Below are positions 26,211 to 34,900 of a stretch of DNA of 64,000 nucleotides, piece by piece. The notes beneath the pieces were generated by a model. The model was not told the DNA's origin. It did not search any database and worked only from the letters and a program-made list of their open reading frames with translations. The translations under genes and the position numbers were made by a program. How positions within the stretch are numbered: the first letter of the stretch is position 1; every line of letters begins with the position of its first letter. This stretch comes from Azotobacter chroococcum (lineage in GTDB: Bacteria > Pseudomonadota > Gammaproteobacteria > Pseudomonadales > Pseudomonadaceae), in assembly GCF_004339665.1 (NCBI RefSeq), contig NZ_SMMU01000008.1, positions 99,806 to 163,805 on the forward strand. Direction: 5' to 3'.

Positions 26211-27128
26211 ATGCAGATCGACGAAGAACTGACCTTCAAGAAACTGGAAATCTTCCTGGCCTTCATGCGCAGCGGCAACCTGTCGCGCGCCGCCGCCGAG
26301 CTGGACACCAGCACGGTCAGCGTGCACCGCGCCCTGCACTCGCTGGAGAACGCCCTGCGCTGCCCGCTGTTCAAGCGCGAGGGGCGCAAGCTGACGCCGC
26401 TGGAAAGCGCCCTGGTGCTGGAGGACCGCGCGCAGAAGCTGGTCGCCGACATGCTCGACACCGTGCGCCTGACCCGCGAGGCCGCCGGCTTCTCCGCCGA
26501 GCGCTTCAAGCTCGGCGCGCTCTACTCGCTGACGGTGAAGACCGTGCCGCAGCTGATCATGGGCCTCAAGCTGCGGCGCAGCACGCTGAACATCGACCTG
26601 ATCCTCGGCTCCAACATCGACCTGCTGTACAGGCTGAAGAACCTCGAACTGGACGCCATCCTGGTCTCGCTCAACGACAGCGTGAGCGATCCGGACTGCG
26701 AGTCGCTGCCGCTGTTCCGCGACGACATCTTCCTCGCCGTGCCGGTCGACTCGCCCTTCGCCGCGCAGGCCGAGGTCGATCTGGCCGAGCTGCGCGAGGC
26801 CACCTTCATCACCCTGACCCAGGGCTTCGCCACCCACCAGGACGCCCTGCGCGTGTTCCGGCAGGCCGGCTTCGCGCCCAAGGTGGCGATGCAGGTCAAC
26901 GACATCTTCACCCTGCTCAGCATGGTCAGCTCCGGAGTCGGCTACGCCCTGCTGCCGGGGCGCATCGCCGCGGTGTACGAGAACCGCGTGCGGCTGATTC
27001 CGCTCGAGGCGCGCTACCGGATGCAGCAGCAGATCGGCGTGGTATTCCTCAAGGCCAAGGAGCGCGACCCCAACCTGCTCGCCCTGCTCGCCGAATGCCG
27101 GATGTACGCCTCGCGCCACGCCGGCTGA
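26211..27128 (+). CDS. mdcR: MdcR, LysR-family regulator of malonate use
   Basis: The 305-residue LysR protein has a winged helix (residues 8-66, KKLEIFLAFMRSGNLSRAA, TSTVSVHRALHSLE) and an effector domain with FKLGALYSLTVKTVPQLIMGLKLRRS, the pattern of MdcR/MatR-like malonate regulators. In Pseudomonas mdcR commonly closes the mdcABCDEGHLMR cluster. Here it is separated from madM by a NhaD-like gene and reads convergent to it. A candidate binding site lies upstream of mdcA at 36639-36663. Confidence 0.82.
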   Translation: MQIDEELTFKKLEIFLAFMRSGNLSRAAAELDTSTVSVHRALHSLENALRCPLFKREGRKLTPLESALVLEDRAQKLVADMLDTVRLTREAAGFSAERFKLGALYSLTVKTVPQLIMGLKLRRSTLNIDLILGSNIDLLYRLKNLELDAILVSLNDSVSDPDCESLPLFRDDIFLAVPVDSPFAAQAEVDLAELREATFITLTQGFATHQDALRVFRQAGFAPKVAMQVNDIFTLLSMVSSGVGYALLPGRIAAVYENRVRLIPLEARYRMQQQIGVVFLKAKERDPNLLALLAECRMYASRHAG

Positions 27129-27134
27129 AAACGC

Positions 27135-27161
27135 CAAGGCCCCGCACGGGGCGGGGCCTTG
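27135..27161. terminator. Bidirectional terminator between mdcR and the NhaD-like gene
   Basis: CAAGGCCCCGC at 27135-27145 pairs with GCGGGGCCTTG at 27151-27161 (11 bp, 5-base loop). On the minus strand it is followed by GCGTTTTC. It separates two convergent genes. Confidence 0.75.
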
Positions 27162-27180
27162 CGAGCAGCGGGACAGCGCC

Positions 27181-28584
27181 TCAGAAGAACAACAGCGTCA
27201 GCAGCACGAACCAGGGCAGCAGGATGGCGCACGACCAGCCCATGTAGCCGAAGAAGCTCGGCATCGGCACGCCACGCTGGTCGGCGATGGCCTTGACCAT
27301 GAAGTTCGGCGCGTTGCCGATGTAGCTCAGCGCGCCCATGAACACCGAGCCCATGGACACCGCCAGCAGGGTCTGCGGCAGACTGTTCATCATCACCTGC
27401 GCATCGCCGGCGGCCAGGTTGAAGAACACCAGGTAGGTCGGCGCATTGTCGAGGAAACCCGACAGCAGGCCGGACATCCAGAAGTACATGGCGTCGATCG
27501 GCGAGCCGTCGGGATGGGTCACCGCCGCCACCAGCCCGGCCATGCTGCCCTCGCTGCCGGCGCGCAGGATGGCGAGCACCGGCACGATGGTCAGGAAGAT
27601 CCCGGCGAACAGCTTGGCGACCTCCAGGATCGGCCCCCAGTCGAAATCGTTGCCGGCCCGTACCTGCGCCGGAGTGATCTTCAGGGACGCCAGGGCCAGG
27701 CCGAGCATCAGCAGGTCGCGCACCAGGTTCTGCCCTTCGACCGGCGTGCCCATCAGCTCGAAGGCGACGCCCGGCCTCCATAGTCCCGACAGCAGCACGG
27801 CACCGATCACCCCACCAAGCAGCAGGAAGTTGACCGTGCCATAGAGCCTGAGCGGCGAGTCCGGCGACGGGTCGCGTGGCAGCAGCTCGTCCTCCCGGGC
27901 GTAGAAATAGCGGTCAACGAAATAGAAGACCACCAGCAGCACCGCACTCGACAGCAGCACCGGCAGCAGCATGTGCTCGATCGTCCAGAAGAAGCTCACC
28001 CCCTTGAGGAAGCCGAGGAACAGCGGCGGATCGCCCAGCGGGGTCAGCCCGCCGCCGATGTTGGCGACCAGGAAGATGAAGAACACCACCACGTGCACGC
28101 GGTGCTTGCGGTTGTCGTTGGCGCGCAGCAGCGGGCGGATCATCAGCATCGCCGCACCGGTGGTGCCCATCACCGAGGCCAGCAGCACACCGATGGCCAG
28201 CAGCGCGGTGTTCAGCCGCGGCGAACCGTGCAGGTTGCCCCAGACCAGGATGCCGCCGGAAATCGTGTAGAGCGAGAACAGCAGGATGATGAACGGCAGG
28301 TACTCGGCGAACAGCGCATGCACGATCACCGCGACGGTGTCGTGCAGACTGAAGGCGAAGGCGAACGGGACCAGGAACAGCAGCGTCCAGAACGCGGTGA
28401 TCTTGCCGAAATGGTGGTGCCAGATATGGGACGCGAACAGGGGAAACAGGGCGATCGACAACAGTATTCCCGCGAAGGGCATACTCCAGGCAAGACTCAA
28501 GGTGGCGCCATCGACTTCCGCCGCAAACAAGAGCCCGGGTGACAAGGCCAGCACATACAGCAACCGGCTCAGGATCGACTTCAT
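27181..28584 (-). CDS. NhaD-like sodium:proton antiporter (citrate-transporter superfamily)
   Basis: From the ATG at 28584 (GGGAG 8 bases upstream) the protein has 467 residues, a signal-like first helix (residues 4-20) and about 12 further helices. Motifs include NIGGGLTPLGDPPLFLGFLKG and SGFLDNAPTYLVFFNLA, both typical of NhaD and related members. It would export Na+ against protons. It sits between madM and mdcR, inside what is usually one continuous malonate cluster. Because MadLM takes up malonate with Na+ or H+, a supporting role in sodium balance is plausible; this is inference. Confidence 0.8.
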   Translation of the reverse strand: MKSILSRLLYVLALSPGLLFAAEVDGATLSLAWSMPFAGILLSIALFPLFASHIWHHHFGKITAFWTLLFLVPFAFAFSLHDTVAVIVHALFAEYLPFIILLFSLYTISGGILVWGNLHGSPRLNTALLAIGVLLASVMGTTGAAMLMIRPLLRANDNRKHRVHVVVFFIFLVANIGGGLTPLGDPPLFLGFLKGVSFFWTIEHMLLPVLLSSAVLLVVFYFVDRYFYAREDELLPRDPSPDSPLRLYGTVNFLLLGGVIGAVLLSGLWRPGVAFELMGTPVEGQNLVRDLLMLGLALASLKITPAQVRAGNDFDWGPILEVAKLFAGIFLTIVPVLAILRAGSEGSMAGLVAAVTHPDGSPIDAMYFWMSGLLSGFLDNAPTYLVFFNLAAGDAQVMMNSLPQTLLAVSMGSVFMGALSYIGNAPNFMVKAIADQRGVPMPSFFGYMGWSCAILLPWFVLLTLLFF

Positions 28585-29155
28585 TGACCGATTCTCCCAG
28601 AGAGACTTCATTACAGGTATCCGACTTTGGTATCCAACTTTTTGCGGACAGAGATGAACTCGCAGCAGCCCGTCCAACAGAAGGGGCGTCTTGGTAGAGG
28701 CAGGATTTGAGCCAAATCAATATTGAAGAACTGCTTTTCAATAAAAATTCATTACCGATTATTTGGCTCGCCACCGGCTACTGCCCGAGCAGACAGCCTG
28801 GCCCGCCATGGCGGGCGCGCGGCGAACCGGCGCCAAGGCGCTTCGTTCCTGGCTATCGGCATTCCACAGTCTTGCCGCCATGCAGAGAGCCCCTGCAGTT
28901 CCTGCGGAAAAAGCCATACTTGAAACGGCTCGCCACGCCATTTCAGGGCGTAAGGGAAAGTTCGGAAGAGCAGCGGCAAAGTTGTATGGAAAACGCCACA
29001 CTCAATAATCCGGCGTAAAAAAATGGCAGAAACACCACACCCCGAACATATTTACTTACCATTTGACGGATTGACTTTACCGACACTTTCCAAGTGCACC
29101 GCACAGATTCACTACATGGCCCGGGCAAACTTCTCTCGAACGCTTTTTTGAAACT
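28585..29155. other. 570-base gene-free region upstream of the NhaD-like gene
   Basis: No convincing gene on either strand; the short open frames show no family resemblance. It contains an AT-rich dyad at 28709-28769, a 16-base palindrome GCCCGCCATGGCGGGC (about 28800-28815), and an AT-rich stretch at 29005-29085. It should hold the NhaD-like promoter. Confidence 0.4.
28709..28769. repeat. AT-rich inverted repeat upstream of the NhaD-like gene
   Basis: GAGCCAAAT at 28709-28717 is repeated inverted as ATTTGGCTC at 28761-28769, with partly matching inner sequence. The 43-base interior is AT-rich and unlike the surrounding DNA. It could be an operator pair or the ends of a very small mobile remnant. 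Confidence 0.4.
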
Positions 29156-29180
29156 TGAAAAATGGCCGCCTTGCGGCGGC
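29156..29180 (-). terminator. Intrinsic terminator of the malonate operon
   Basis: GGCCGCC (29163-29169 on the plus strand) pairs with GGCGGCC (29174-29180) around a 4-base loop. Reading the minus strand, the stem is followed by AT and a run of five T (29156-29160). It lies 35 bases after the madM stop. Confidence 0.8.
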
Positions 29181-29214
29181 CGAAAGTTTCGACGGTAACG
29201 GGCGAAACGGGCGC

Positions 29215-29982
29215 TCAGCCGAACAGGCCGCGCATCATGAAGTACAGCAGCGACGGGCCGAGCAGGCAGCCCAGCGCGGTGTAGAAGGCCGCGGTCAGGC
29301 AGCCGTAGGGCACCAGCTTCGGATCGGTGGCCGCCAGGCCGGCGGCCACGCCGCTGGAGGTGCCCATCAGCCCGCCGAAGATCACCGCCGAGCGCGGGTT
29401 GTTCAGCCCGATCAGCGGCGCGACGAAGGGCGTAGCCACCATCACCACCATGGCCTTGATCAGGCCGGCGGCGATCGACAGGGCCATCACCTCGGAACTG
29501 GCGCCCAGCGCCGCGCCGGTCACCGGGCCGACGATGTAGGTCACCGCGCCGGTGCCGATGGTGGTCAGGCTGACCGCATCGGTATAGCCGAAGGCGAAGG
29601 CCACGGCCACGCCGGCGATAAACGAGACGAAGATGCCGAAGACCAGCGAGATCACCCCGCTGACCCCGGCCCGCTTGAGCTCCTCCGGGTTGACGCCGAA
29701 GGCGGTGGCGATGATCGCGAAGTCGCGCAGCATGGCGCCGCCGAGGATGCCGATGCCCGACAGCAGCGGGATGTCCACCAGGCCCTTCTGGCCGCCGGTA
29801 TGGAGCCCGCCGAAGTAGGAAAGCACCAGGCCGAGCAGGATGGCGATGGCCGAGCCGTGCAGACGTCCCCGGGTGAATTTCGCCGATAGCCAGTAGGAGA
29901 CCCACATGGTCGCGCCGATCACCGCGAAGCCGCTGATCAGACCGTAACTGGTGAGTACCTTGGTCAAAGTTTCAGTGATCAT
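29215..29982 (-). CDS. madM: MadM, malonate transporter subunit
   Basis: The 255-residue integral membrane protein has about eight helices and matches MadM, which acts with MadL to import malonate. It includes SYFGGLHTGGQKGLVDIPLLSG (split here by a loop) and [23 protein letters not shown]. It begins 5 bases after the madL stop and is the last gene of the mdc operon before the terminator. Confidence 0.9.
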   Translation of the reverse strand: MITETLTKVLTSYGLISGFAVIGATMWVSYWLSAKFTRGRLHGSAIAILLGLVLSYFGGLHTGGQKGLVDIPLLSGIGILGGAMLRDFAIIATAFGVNPEELKRAGVSGVISLVFGIFVSFIAGVAVAFAFGYTDAVSLTTIGTGAVTYIVGPVTGAALGASSEVMALSIAAGLIKAMVVMVATPFVAPLIGLNNPRSAVIFGGLMGTSSGVAAGLAATDPKLVPYGCLTAAFYTALGCLLGPSLLYFMMRGLFG

Positions 29983-29987
29983 GGCGC

Positions 29988-30413
29988 TTACCTCTGCACG
30001 TTGGCGGTAGCCTGGGCGGCACTGCCCGGCTCATGCGGCTTTTTTTCGGCGGCGGCATCCGGGCGACCGAGCTTGTCCAGCACCGGCACCATGGCGAAGC
30101 TCAGGCTGACCGCGGCGAGGCCGGCGAGGATCGCCATGGGGCCGCTGCTCAGCGCGCCGACCACGTTCTGCTGGGCGGCCATGGCGACCACGATGGGGAT
30201 ATAGATGGCGCTCCAGAACTCGATGCCCTGCTCGGTCTTGCCGGCGAGCAGGCCGCGCTTGCTCAGGTAGCCGCCACCGAAGATCAGCAGGATCATGGCG
30301 ATGCCGACACCGCCGACATTGGAGGGAACGCCGAGGAGCACGCCGAGCAGGTCGCCGACGAACAGGCCGGCCAGGGTGCAGATGGAGAGCAAAGCAACAC
30401 CGTAGATGATCAT
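29988..30413 (-). CDS. madL: MadL, malonate transporter subunit
   Basis: The ATG at 30413 gives a 141-residue protein with four helices (first: IIYGVALLSICTLAGLFVGDLLG) and the MadL pattern of GVGIAMILLIFGGGYLSKRG. It pairs with MadM. A 53-base gap separates it from mdcH, the widest in the operon, leaving room for processing or an internal start. Confidence 0.9.
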   Translation of the reverse strand: MIIYGVALLSICTLAGLFVGDLLGVLLGVPSNVGGVGIAMILLIFGGGYLSKRGLLAGKTEQGIEFWSAIYIPIVVAMAAQQNVVGALSSGPMAILAGLAAVSLSFAMVPVLDKLGRPDAAAEKKPHEPGSAAQATANVQR

Positions 30414-30466
30414 TGTTATTGTCCTGTCTGAAAAAATATTGTTCTTGTCGTGCAGGCAGTAGCGAG

Positions 30467-31402
30467 TCAGCGGTCGAGGCAGCCCTCCTCGCGCAGCAGC
30501 GCGTCCAGGGTATCGAGGCGGGCGCCCTGGAAGGCGACCACGGCGCCCTGGCGGATCACCCGCCGCGCCAGGCCGCTGAGCACCGTACCGGGCGACAGCT
30601 CGACGTGCAGGCGCACGCCACGCTCGTAGGCATTGCGCAGGGTACCCCGCCAGTCGACCACGCGGCACATGTTGAAGGTCAGGTCGTCGCGCAGCGCCTC
30701 GGGATCGAGCACCAGACGCGCCGAGCTGCCGCTCAGGTAGCGCAGCGCCGGGCGGCGCAGCGTCACCCCGGCGAAGGCCTCGGCCAGTTGCGCCGCCGGC
30801 CCGGCCAGCAGCGCGCAGTGCGAGGGCACGCTGACCGCCAGCCGCCGCGCCGCGCCGGCGCCGCTGCGCCGGGCCAGCTCGCCGACCGCGGCCATGGCCG
30901 CCTCGCTGCCGGCGATCACCAGCTGGTTGTCGGCGTTGACATTGGCCAGGAACACCGGGCTGTCCGGGCCGTTGACCCGCGCCAGCAAGGGCTCCAGCTC
31001 GGCGATGCCGAGGCCCATGATGGCGGTCATGCCATAACCGCCCGGCCAGGCCCGTTCCATCAGCTCGCCGCGCAGGGCCACCAGACGCGCGGCATCGGCC
31101 AGCTCCAGCGCGCCGCCGACCACTGCCGCCGGGTAGGCGCCGATCGACAGCCCGGCGACGTAGTCCGGTCGCGCGCCGCGCGCCAGCAGCAGCCGGGCGC
31201 TGGCGACCCCGGCGAGCAGCAGGCAGAGCTGCACGGCGCGGGTGGACGCCAGGGCCTCGGCGCTGTCCAGCGCCCGCACGTCCTCGCCCAGCGCGTCGCT
31301 GGCCTCCTCCAGGCAGGCCCGCACCAGGGGTTCGTCCGGCAACTGGTGGAGCATGCCCGGCTGCTGGGCGCCCTGGCCGGGAAAGGCGAACAGACTGCTC
31401 AT
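30467..31402 (-). CDS. mdcH: MdcH, malonyl-CoA:ACP transacylase of malonate decarboxylase
   Basis: The 311-residue protein has the FabD-type acyltransferase fold: FAFPGQGAQQPGM at the start, nucleophile motif GLSIGAYPA (Ser near residue 85), and SVPSHCALL with the active-site His near 195. MdcH loads malonate onto the MdcC acyl carrier protein at the beginning of turnover. The start codon overlaps the mdcG stop by 4 bases. Confidence 0.93.
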   Translation of the reverse strand: MSSLFAFPGQGAQQPGMLHQLPDEPLVRACLEEASDALGEDVRALDSAEALASTRAVQLCLLLAGVASARLLLARGARPDYVAGLSIGAYPAAVVGGALELADAARLVALRGELMERAWPGGYGMTAIMGLGIAELEPLLARVNGPDSPVFLANVNADNQLVIAGSEAAMAAVGELARRSGAGAARRLAVSVPSHCALLAGPAAQLAEAFAGVTLRRPALRYLSGSSARLVLDPEALRDDLTFNMCRVVDWRGTLRNAYERGVRLHVELSPGTVLSGLARRVIRQGAVVAFQGARLDTLDALLREEGCLDR

Positions 31403-32055
31403 GCCGCCACCTCCCGCCAGGGATCGCCGACCAGCCGCGCGCCATTGCCGGCCTTGAGCAGCACCCGCGCCGCGGCGCTCGCCCACTCGCGCAGGGCGAC
31501 GGCGCCGGCCGGGGTTTCCAGCTGCAGGTCGACCCGGCATGGCAGCTGCTCCAGCCGCTCCATGAGGGCCTGCGCCTGCCGGCGCTGCAGCGGCCGGGGC
31601 ACGCGCAGCAGCAGGTCGAGATCGCTGCCCTCGTTCAGCACCGTCACGCCGGTGGCCAGCTGGTAACCGGCGCCGCCGGTCACCCCCCAGGCCAGTCCGT
31701 GCTGGCGGCACAGCGCATCCAGTTGCGGCTGCAGCAGGGCCAGGGCGCGCAGCGGCGCGCAGACGCTCTCCCGCTCCCCGCCGCCGGTCAGTTGCTCCGG
31801 CGGCACGCAGCGATGGACCGCCGCCCGCGGCATCCAGGTGGCGTGGCGCTGCTCGCGTCCGTGCCCGCGCACGCCCACGGCGATCCAGCCGTCCCGCGCC
31901 GGCGCGCGGCGCACCACCACCGGCAGGCGGGCGGCGAGCACCGCCCGAGCCCAGGCCGGGGCGCCGGCCTCGAGCCAGTCGGCGCTCGCGCCCCAGAGCA
32001 GGTCGTGGGGACGGGGCAGTCCGCCCGCCCCTTGGCGCATCGTCGTTTCGCCCAT
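31399..32055 (-). CDS. mdcG: MdcG, phosphoribosyl-dephospho-CoA transferase (ACP activation)
   Basis: MdcG attaches the 2'-(5''-phosphoribosyl)-3'-dephospho-CoA group to MdcC. The 218-residue protein shows PRPHDLLWG near the N-terminus and a nucleotidyltransferase-like motif GSDLDLLLRVPRP near residue 140. The start at 32055 is chosen because GAGG lies 8 bases before it; a start at 32079 would overlap mdcE. It sits between mdcE and mdcH. Confidence 0.9.
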   Translation of the reverse strand: MGETTMRQGAGGLPRPHDLLWGASADWLEAGAPAWARAVLAARLPVVVRRAPARDGWIAVGVRGHGREQRHATWMPRAAVHRCVPPEQLTGGGERESVCAPLRALALLQPQLDALCRQHGLAWGVTGGAGYQLATGVTVLNEGSDLDLLLRVPRPLQRRQAQALMERLEQLPCRVDLQLETPAGAVALREWASAAARVLLKAGNGARLVGDPWREVAA

Positions 32056-32072
32056 GACAGCCACCTCGCGGC

Positions 32073-32879
32073 CTACCACTGCGCCCGCAGCAGCTCGCGC
32101 ACCCGGCGCGAGGCGGCGCGGTTGGCTGCGCCGAGGCGGCCGCGCAGGTCAGTACCGGCGGCGCGGATGTCGGCCTCGGCCTGTTCCAGGCAGGCCCGCA
32201 CGCGCGCCAGATCCTCCGCGCCCGGCTGCTCGATGCGCTCCACCGAGAGGGTTTCCCAGAGCAGGCCGAGGGAGGCGTAGCTGTCGAGGTCGTAGGCCAT
32301 CGGCGGTACCTTGGCGGCGAAGGCTTCCAGTTCGTCGACCGTGCGCAGGGTGACCCGCGCGGCGGACTCCTTGCCCATGGCGTGGACCATCACCCCCGGA
32401 TCGCGCAGGGCGACGATGCGGTTGGCCTGGTAGCCGTGGGCGAGGAAGGCGCCGGACATGGCCTTGCCGACCAAAAGGGCGATCACCGGATGCCCGGCCA
32501 GACGGGCGCGGGCGTAGCCGTCCACCGCGCCGGCCAGCGCCTGGTGGATGCCGAGGGCCTCCTCGCGGCGGCCGTAGGCCTGGCTGGGCACGTCGACCAC
32601 GGCGACCACCGCGCGCTTGACCGGCGCGTCGCGGTCGGCGGCGATCACCTCGTCCAGCGCCTGGCCGAGGCTCCAGCCTTCGAGCAGGCCGACCTCGCCG
32701 TGGCGGGCGCGCGGGAAGCGGTTGTCGGCATCCGGCACCACGGCTAGGTAGCGGGCCGGGCGGCCGGCCAGCGGAGCATCGACCACCTTCAGCGAGGCCG
32801 GGTAGCCCGACTGCCCGGCGGCGTCGGCGGTGAGGGCGTGCAGCCAGTTCAGGCCGCGTTGCGAAAGGACGGTGCTCAT
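32073..32879 (-). CDS. mdcE: MdcE, malonate decarboxylase gamma subunit
   Basis: The 268-residue protein belongs to the carboxyltransferase (crotonase-like) fold, with VVDVPSQAYGRREEALGIHQALAGA split over the active helix and LLVGKAMSGAFLAHGYQANRIVAL forming the oxyanion region. With MdcD it decarboxylates malonyl-S-ACP to acetyl-S-ACP. Its ATG overlaps the mdcD stop. Confidence 0.93.
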   Translation of the reverse strand: MSTVLSQRGLNWLHALTADAAGQSGYPASLKVVDAPLAGRPARYLAVVPDADNRFPRARHGEVGLLEGWSLGQALDEVIAADRDAPVKRAVVAVVDVPSQAYGRREEALGIHQALAGAVDGYARARLAGHPVIALLVGKAMSGAFLAHGYQANRIVALRDPGVMVHAMGKESAARVTLRTVDELEAFAAKVPPMAYDLDSYASLGLLWETLSVERIEQPGAEDLARVRACLEQAEADIRAAGTDLRGRLGAANRAASRRVRELLRAQW

Positions 32880-33727
32880 GCCTGGTCTCCTTGATAGAGG
32901 GCGCGCACGGCGGCGGCGTCGGCCTGCGGCGCGGCGTCATAGCGGCCGAGCAGGTCGAGGAAGCGCGGATACTGGCGGCTGCGCGGCAGGGCGTCGCCGG
33001 GCCGTTCGAGAATGCCCAGCAGCCGTTCGCGGATGGCCTGCGCGTCGTCGGCCACGTAGGCGTCGACCAGCCCGCAGGCGAAGCGCTGCTCGCCGCCGGT
33101 CAGGCTCCAGATGAACGGACGGTCGCGGGAGTCGTACTCCTCGATGCCGGCCTCCTGCTCGATCACCTGCGGGCCGTTGAGGCCCAGGCGCGCCTCGCGG
33201 GTGACCAGCAGGTGGCTGCACAGCGCGGCGGCGATCGACATGCCGCCGAAGCAGCCCACGGGACCTGCGACCACGCCGATCACCGGCTGGTACTGGCGCA
33301 GCTCGACGATGGCCGCCTGCACCTCGGCGATGGCGGCGAGGCCCAGGTTGGCCTCCTGCAGGCGCACGCCGCCGGTCTCCAGCAGCAGCACGGCGCAGGT
33401 CGGGATACCGTTGCGGTTGTCCTCGGCGGCCAGCTCCAGGGCGCCGGCGATCTTCGCGCCGCCCACCTCGCCGAGACTGCCGCCCTGGAAGCCGCCCTCG
33501 ATGGCGGCGAGCACCGCCGGGCGGCCGCCGAGGCTGCCCTTGGCCACCACCACGCCGTCGTCGGCCTGGGCGACGATGCCCTGGGCCTCCAGCCACGGCG
33601 ATTTGACGCGGGCGAAGGGGTCGAGCAGCTCGCGCAGGCTGCCCTGATCGAGCAGTGCGCTAGCGCGCTGGCGGGCGCCCAGTTCGACGAAGCTGCGGCT
33701 GTGCAGCAAAGCATTGAGGTCAGACAT
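32876..33727 (-). CDS. mdcD: MdcD, malonate decarboxylase beta subunit
   Basis: The 283-residue protein is a carboxyltransferase-fold subunit related to acetyl-CoA carboxylase beta, with AIEGGFQGGSLGEVGGAKI, LLLETGGVRLQEAN and GPVGCFGGMSIAAAL. It forms the decarboxylase core with MdcE. It overlaps mdcC by 8 bases and mdcE by 4 bases, so the subunits are made together. Confidence 0.94.
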   Translation of the reverse strand: MSDLNALLHSRSFVELGARQRASALLDQGSLRELLDPFARVKSPWLEAQGIVAQADDGVVVAKGSLGGRPAVLAAIEGGFQGGSLGEVGGAKIAGALELAAEDNRNGIPTCAVLLLETGGVRLQEANLGLAAIAEVQAAIVELRQYQPVIGVVAGPVGCFGGMSIAAALCSHLLVTREARLGLNGPQVIEQEAGIEEYDSRDRPFIWSLTGGEQRFACGLVDAYVADDAQAIRERLLGILERPGDALPRSRQYPRFLDLLGRYDAAPQADAAAVRALYQGDQA

Positions 33728-34019
33728 GGCTCAGCTCCTCCAGCGCCTGTTCCAGACGCAGCCGCACCACACCGGGGGTGGCGCCGAAATCGTGGATATC
33801 GACGTTCAGGGCCGGCGGGTTGCTACCGGCGAACATGCGCTCGAACAGGTGGCGCCAGCGCTCGGCGCTGCCGTTCACCGAGGTGACCACCTGGATGCTC
33901 AGGCGACCGGCCGGGCCGGGCTCGAGCAGCACCTCCAGGTCGCCGGAGCCGACGCAGCCCACCTGGGCGCGCTGGCGGGCCGGCTGGCCGGCGGGAAATT
34001 CGAAGGACAGGGTTTCCAT
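33720..34019 (-). CDS. mdcC: MdcC, malonate decarboxylase acyl carrier protein (delta subunit)
   Basis: The 99-residue protein has Ser25 in the motif GSGDLEVLLEP, the residue that carries the phosphoribosyl-dephospho-CoA prosthetic group in known MdcC proteins. The acetyl/malonyl thioester cycles on this group. It starts 2 bases after the mdcB stop. Confidence 0.94.
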   Translation of the reverse strand: METLSFEFPAGQPARQRAQVGCVGSGDLEVLLEPGPAGRLSIQVVTSVNGSAERWRHLFERMFAGSNPPALNVDIHDFGATPGVVRLRLEQALEELSHV

Positions 34020-34021
34020 AG

Positions 34022-34900
34022 TCACAGGCTCCCAATCGGCGCCCCGAGCATCGGCTCCAGGCGGTCGAGGAATAAGGTGGCGGCGAGCAGATCGGCGGCG
34101 CCGCCGGGCGAGGCGTTGAGGGCCAGCAGGTCGTGCTCCAGCGCCTTGAGGCAGCGGCGACCGGCCAGCGTGGCGCTGCCGCCGGCATGCAGCACCGCGC
34201 GGGCGCCGTGCTGCATGCTGGCCAGCCCTTCCAGTCCGGCCCGGTGCAGCACGCAGGTATCTTCGAGCTGCGCCATGATCGCCAGCAGCGCATCCAGCTG
34301 CGCGTGGTTCTCGTCGAAGCCGGCTGCGCGGCTGCGCCGGAGCTGCGGCAGGCCGTGCTGGAGCGCGCCGGGGAAGCCGCACCGGGCCTCTTCCCGCGCG
34401 CCGCGCACGCCGTAGCGCTGGCGCACGCGCTCGCCGTGGCTGGGCGCCTGCGCCGGCATCTGCCGGTCCTCCAGCCGGGCCAGCCGCGCGGCGCGCAGGC
34501 TCACCTGCTGCGGCGCGGCCTGCACGGGTTCGAGCGCGGCGGCGGTGACCAACAGGCCGAGCGCCCAGATCGCCCCGCGGTGGGTGTTGACCCCGCCGGT
34601 GACCGCCAGCATCCGCGCCTCGCCCTCGCGGCCGAGCCGGCCGATGGTTTCGCGCAGGGGCTGGCCGAGTTCGGCAAGGGACTGGCCGGCGTCGGCCATG
34701 GCGTGGAAGGCCGGCCACAGCGCGCGCGCCGAGGCGTGCATCAACTTCAGGTCGAGGTCGCGGTGCGCGCCGCTGCCGCGGCGGTCGACCAGCGCCGGCT
34801 TGGGCGACAGGTCGGCCTCGTCGATCAGCGCCTGCACGGCGAGGTCGGCGAGCCGCTCGGCCAGGCTCGGGCGCAGTCTTGCTGCAATGAATGCGCTCAT
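34022..34900 (-). CDS. mdcB: MdcB, triphosphoribosyl-dephospho-CoA synthase
   Basis: MdcB makes the precursor of the MdcC prosthetic group from dephospho-CoA and ATP. The 292-residue CitG-family protein shows [20 protein letters not shown] (about 31-50), [17 protein letters not shown] (about 99-115), and a helical C-terminal domain. Start ATG at 34900 overlaps the mdcA stop by one base (TGATG). Confidence 0.93.
   Translation of the reverse strand: MSAFIAARLRPSLAERLADLAVQALIDEADLSPKPALVDRRGSGAHRDLDLKLMHASARALWPAFHAMADAGQSLAELGQPLRETIGRLGREGEARMLAVTGGVNTHRGAIWALGLLVTAAALEPVQAAPQQVSLRAARLARLEDRQMPAQAPSHGERVRQRYGVRGAREEARCGFPGALQHGLPQLRRSRAAGFDENHAQLDALLAIMAQLEDTCVLHRAGLEGLASMQHGARAVLHAGGSATLAGRRCLKALEHDLLALNASPGGAADLLAATLFLDRLEPMLGAPIGSL

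Noticed and set aside
28940..29905. Alternative frame extending from madM past the terminator
   Set aside because: It is an out-of-frame shadow of madM; the real madM ends at 29215 and a terminator follows.
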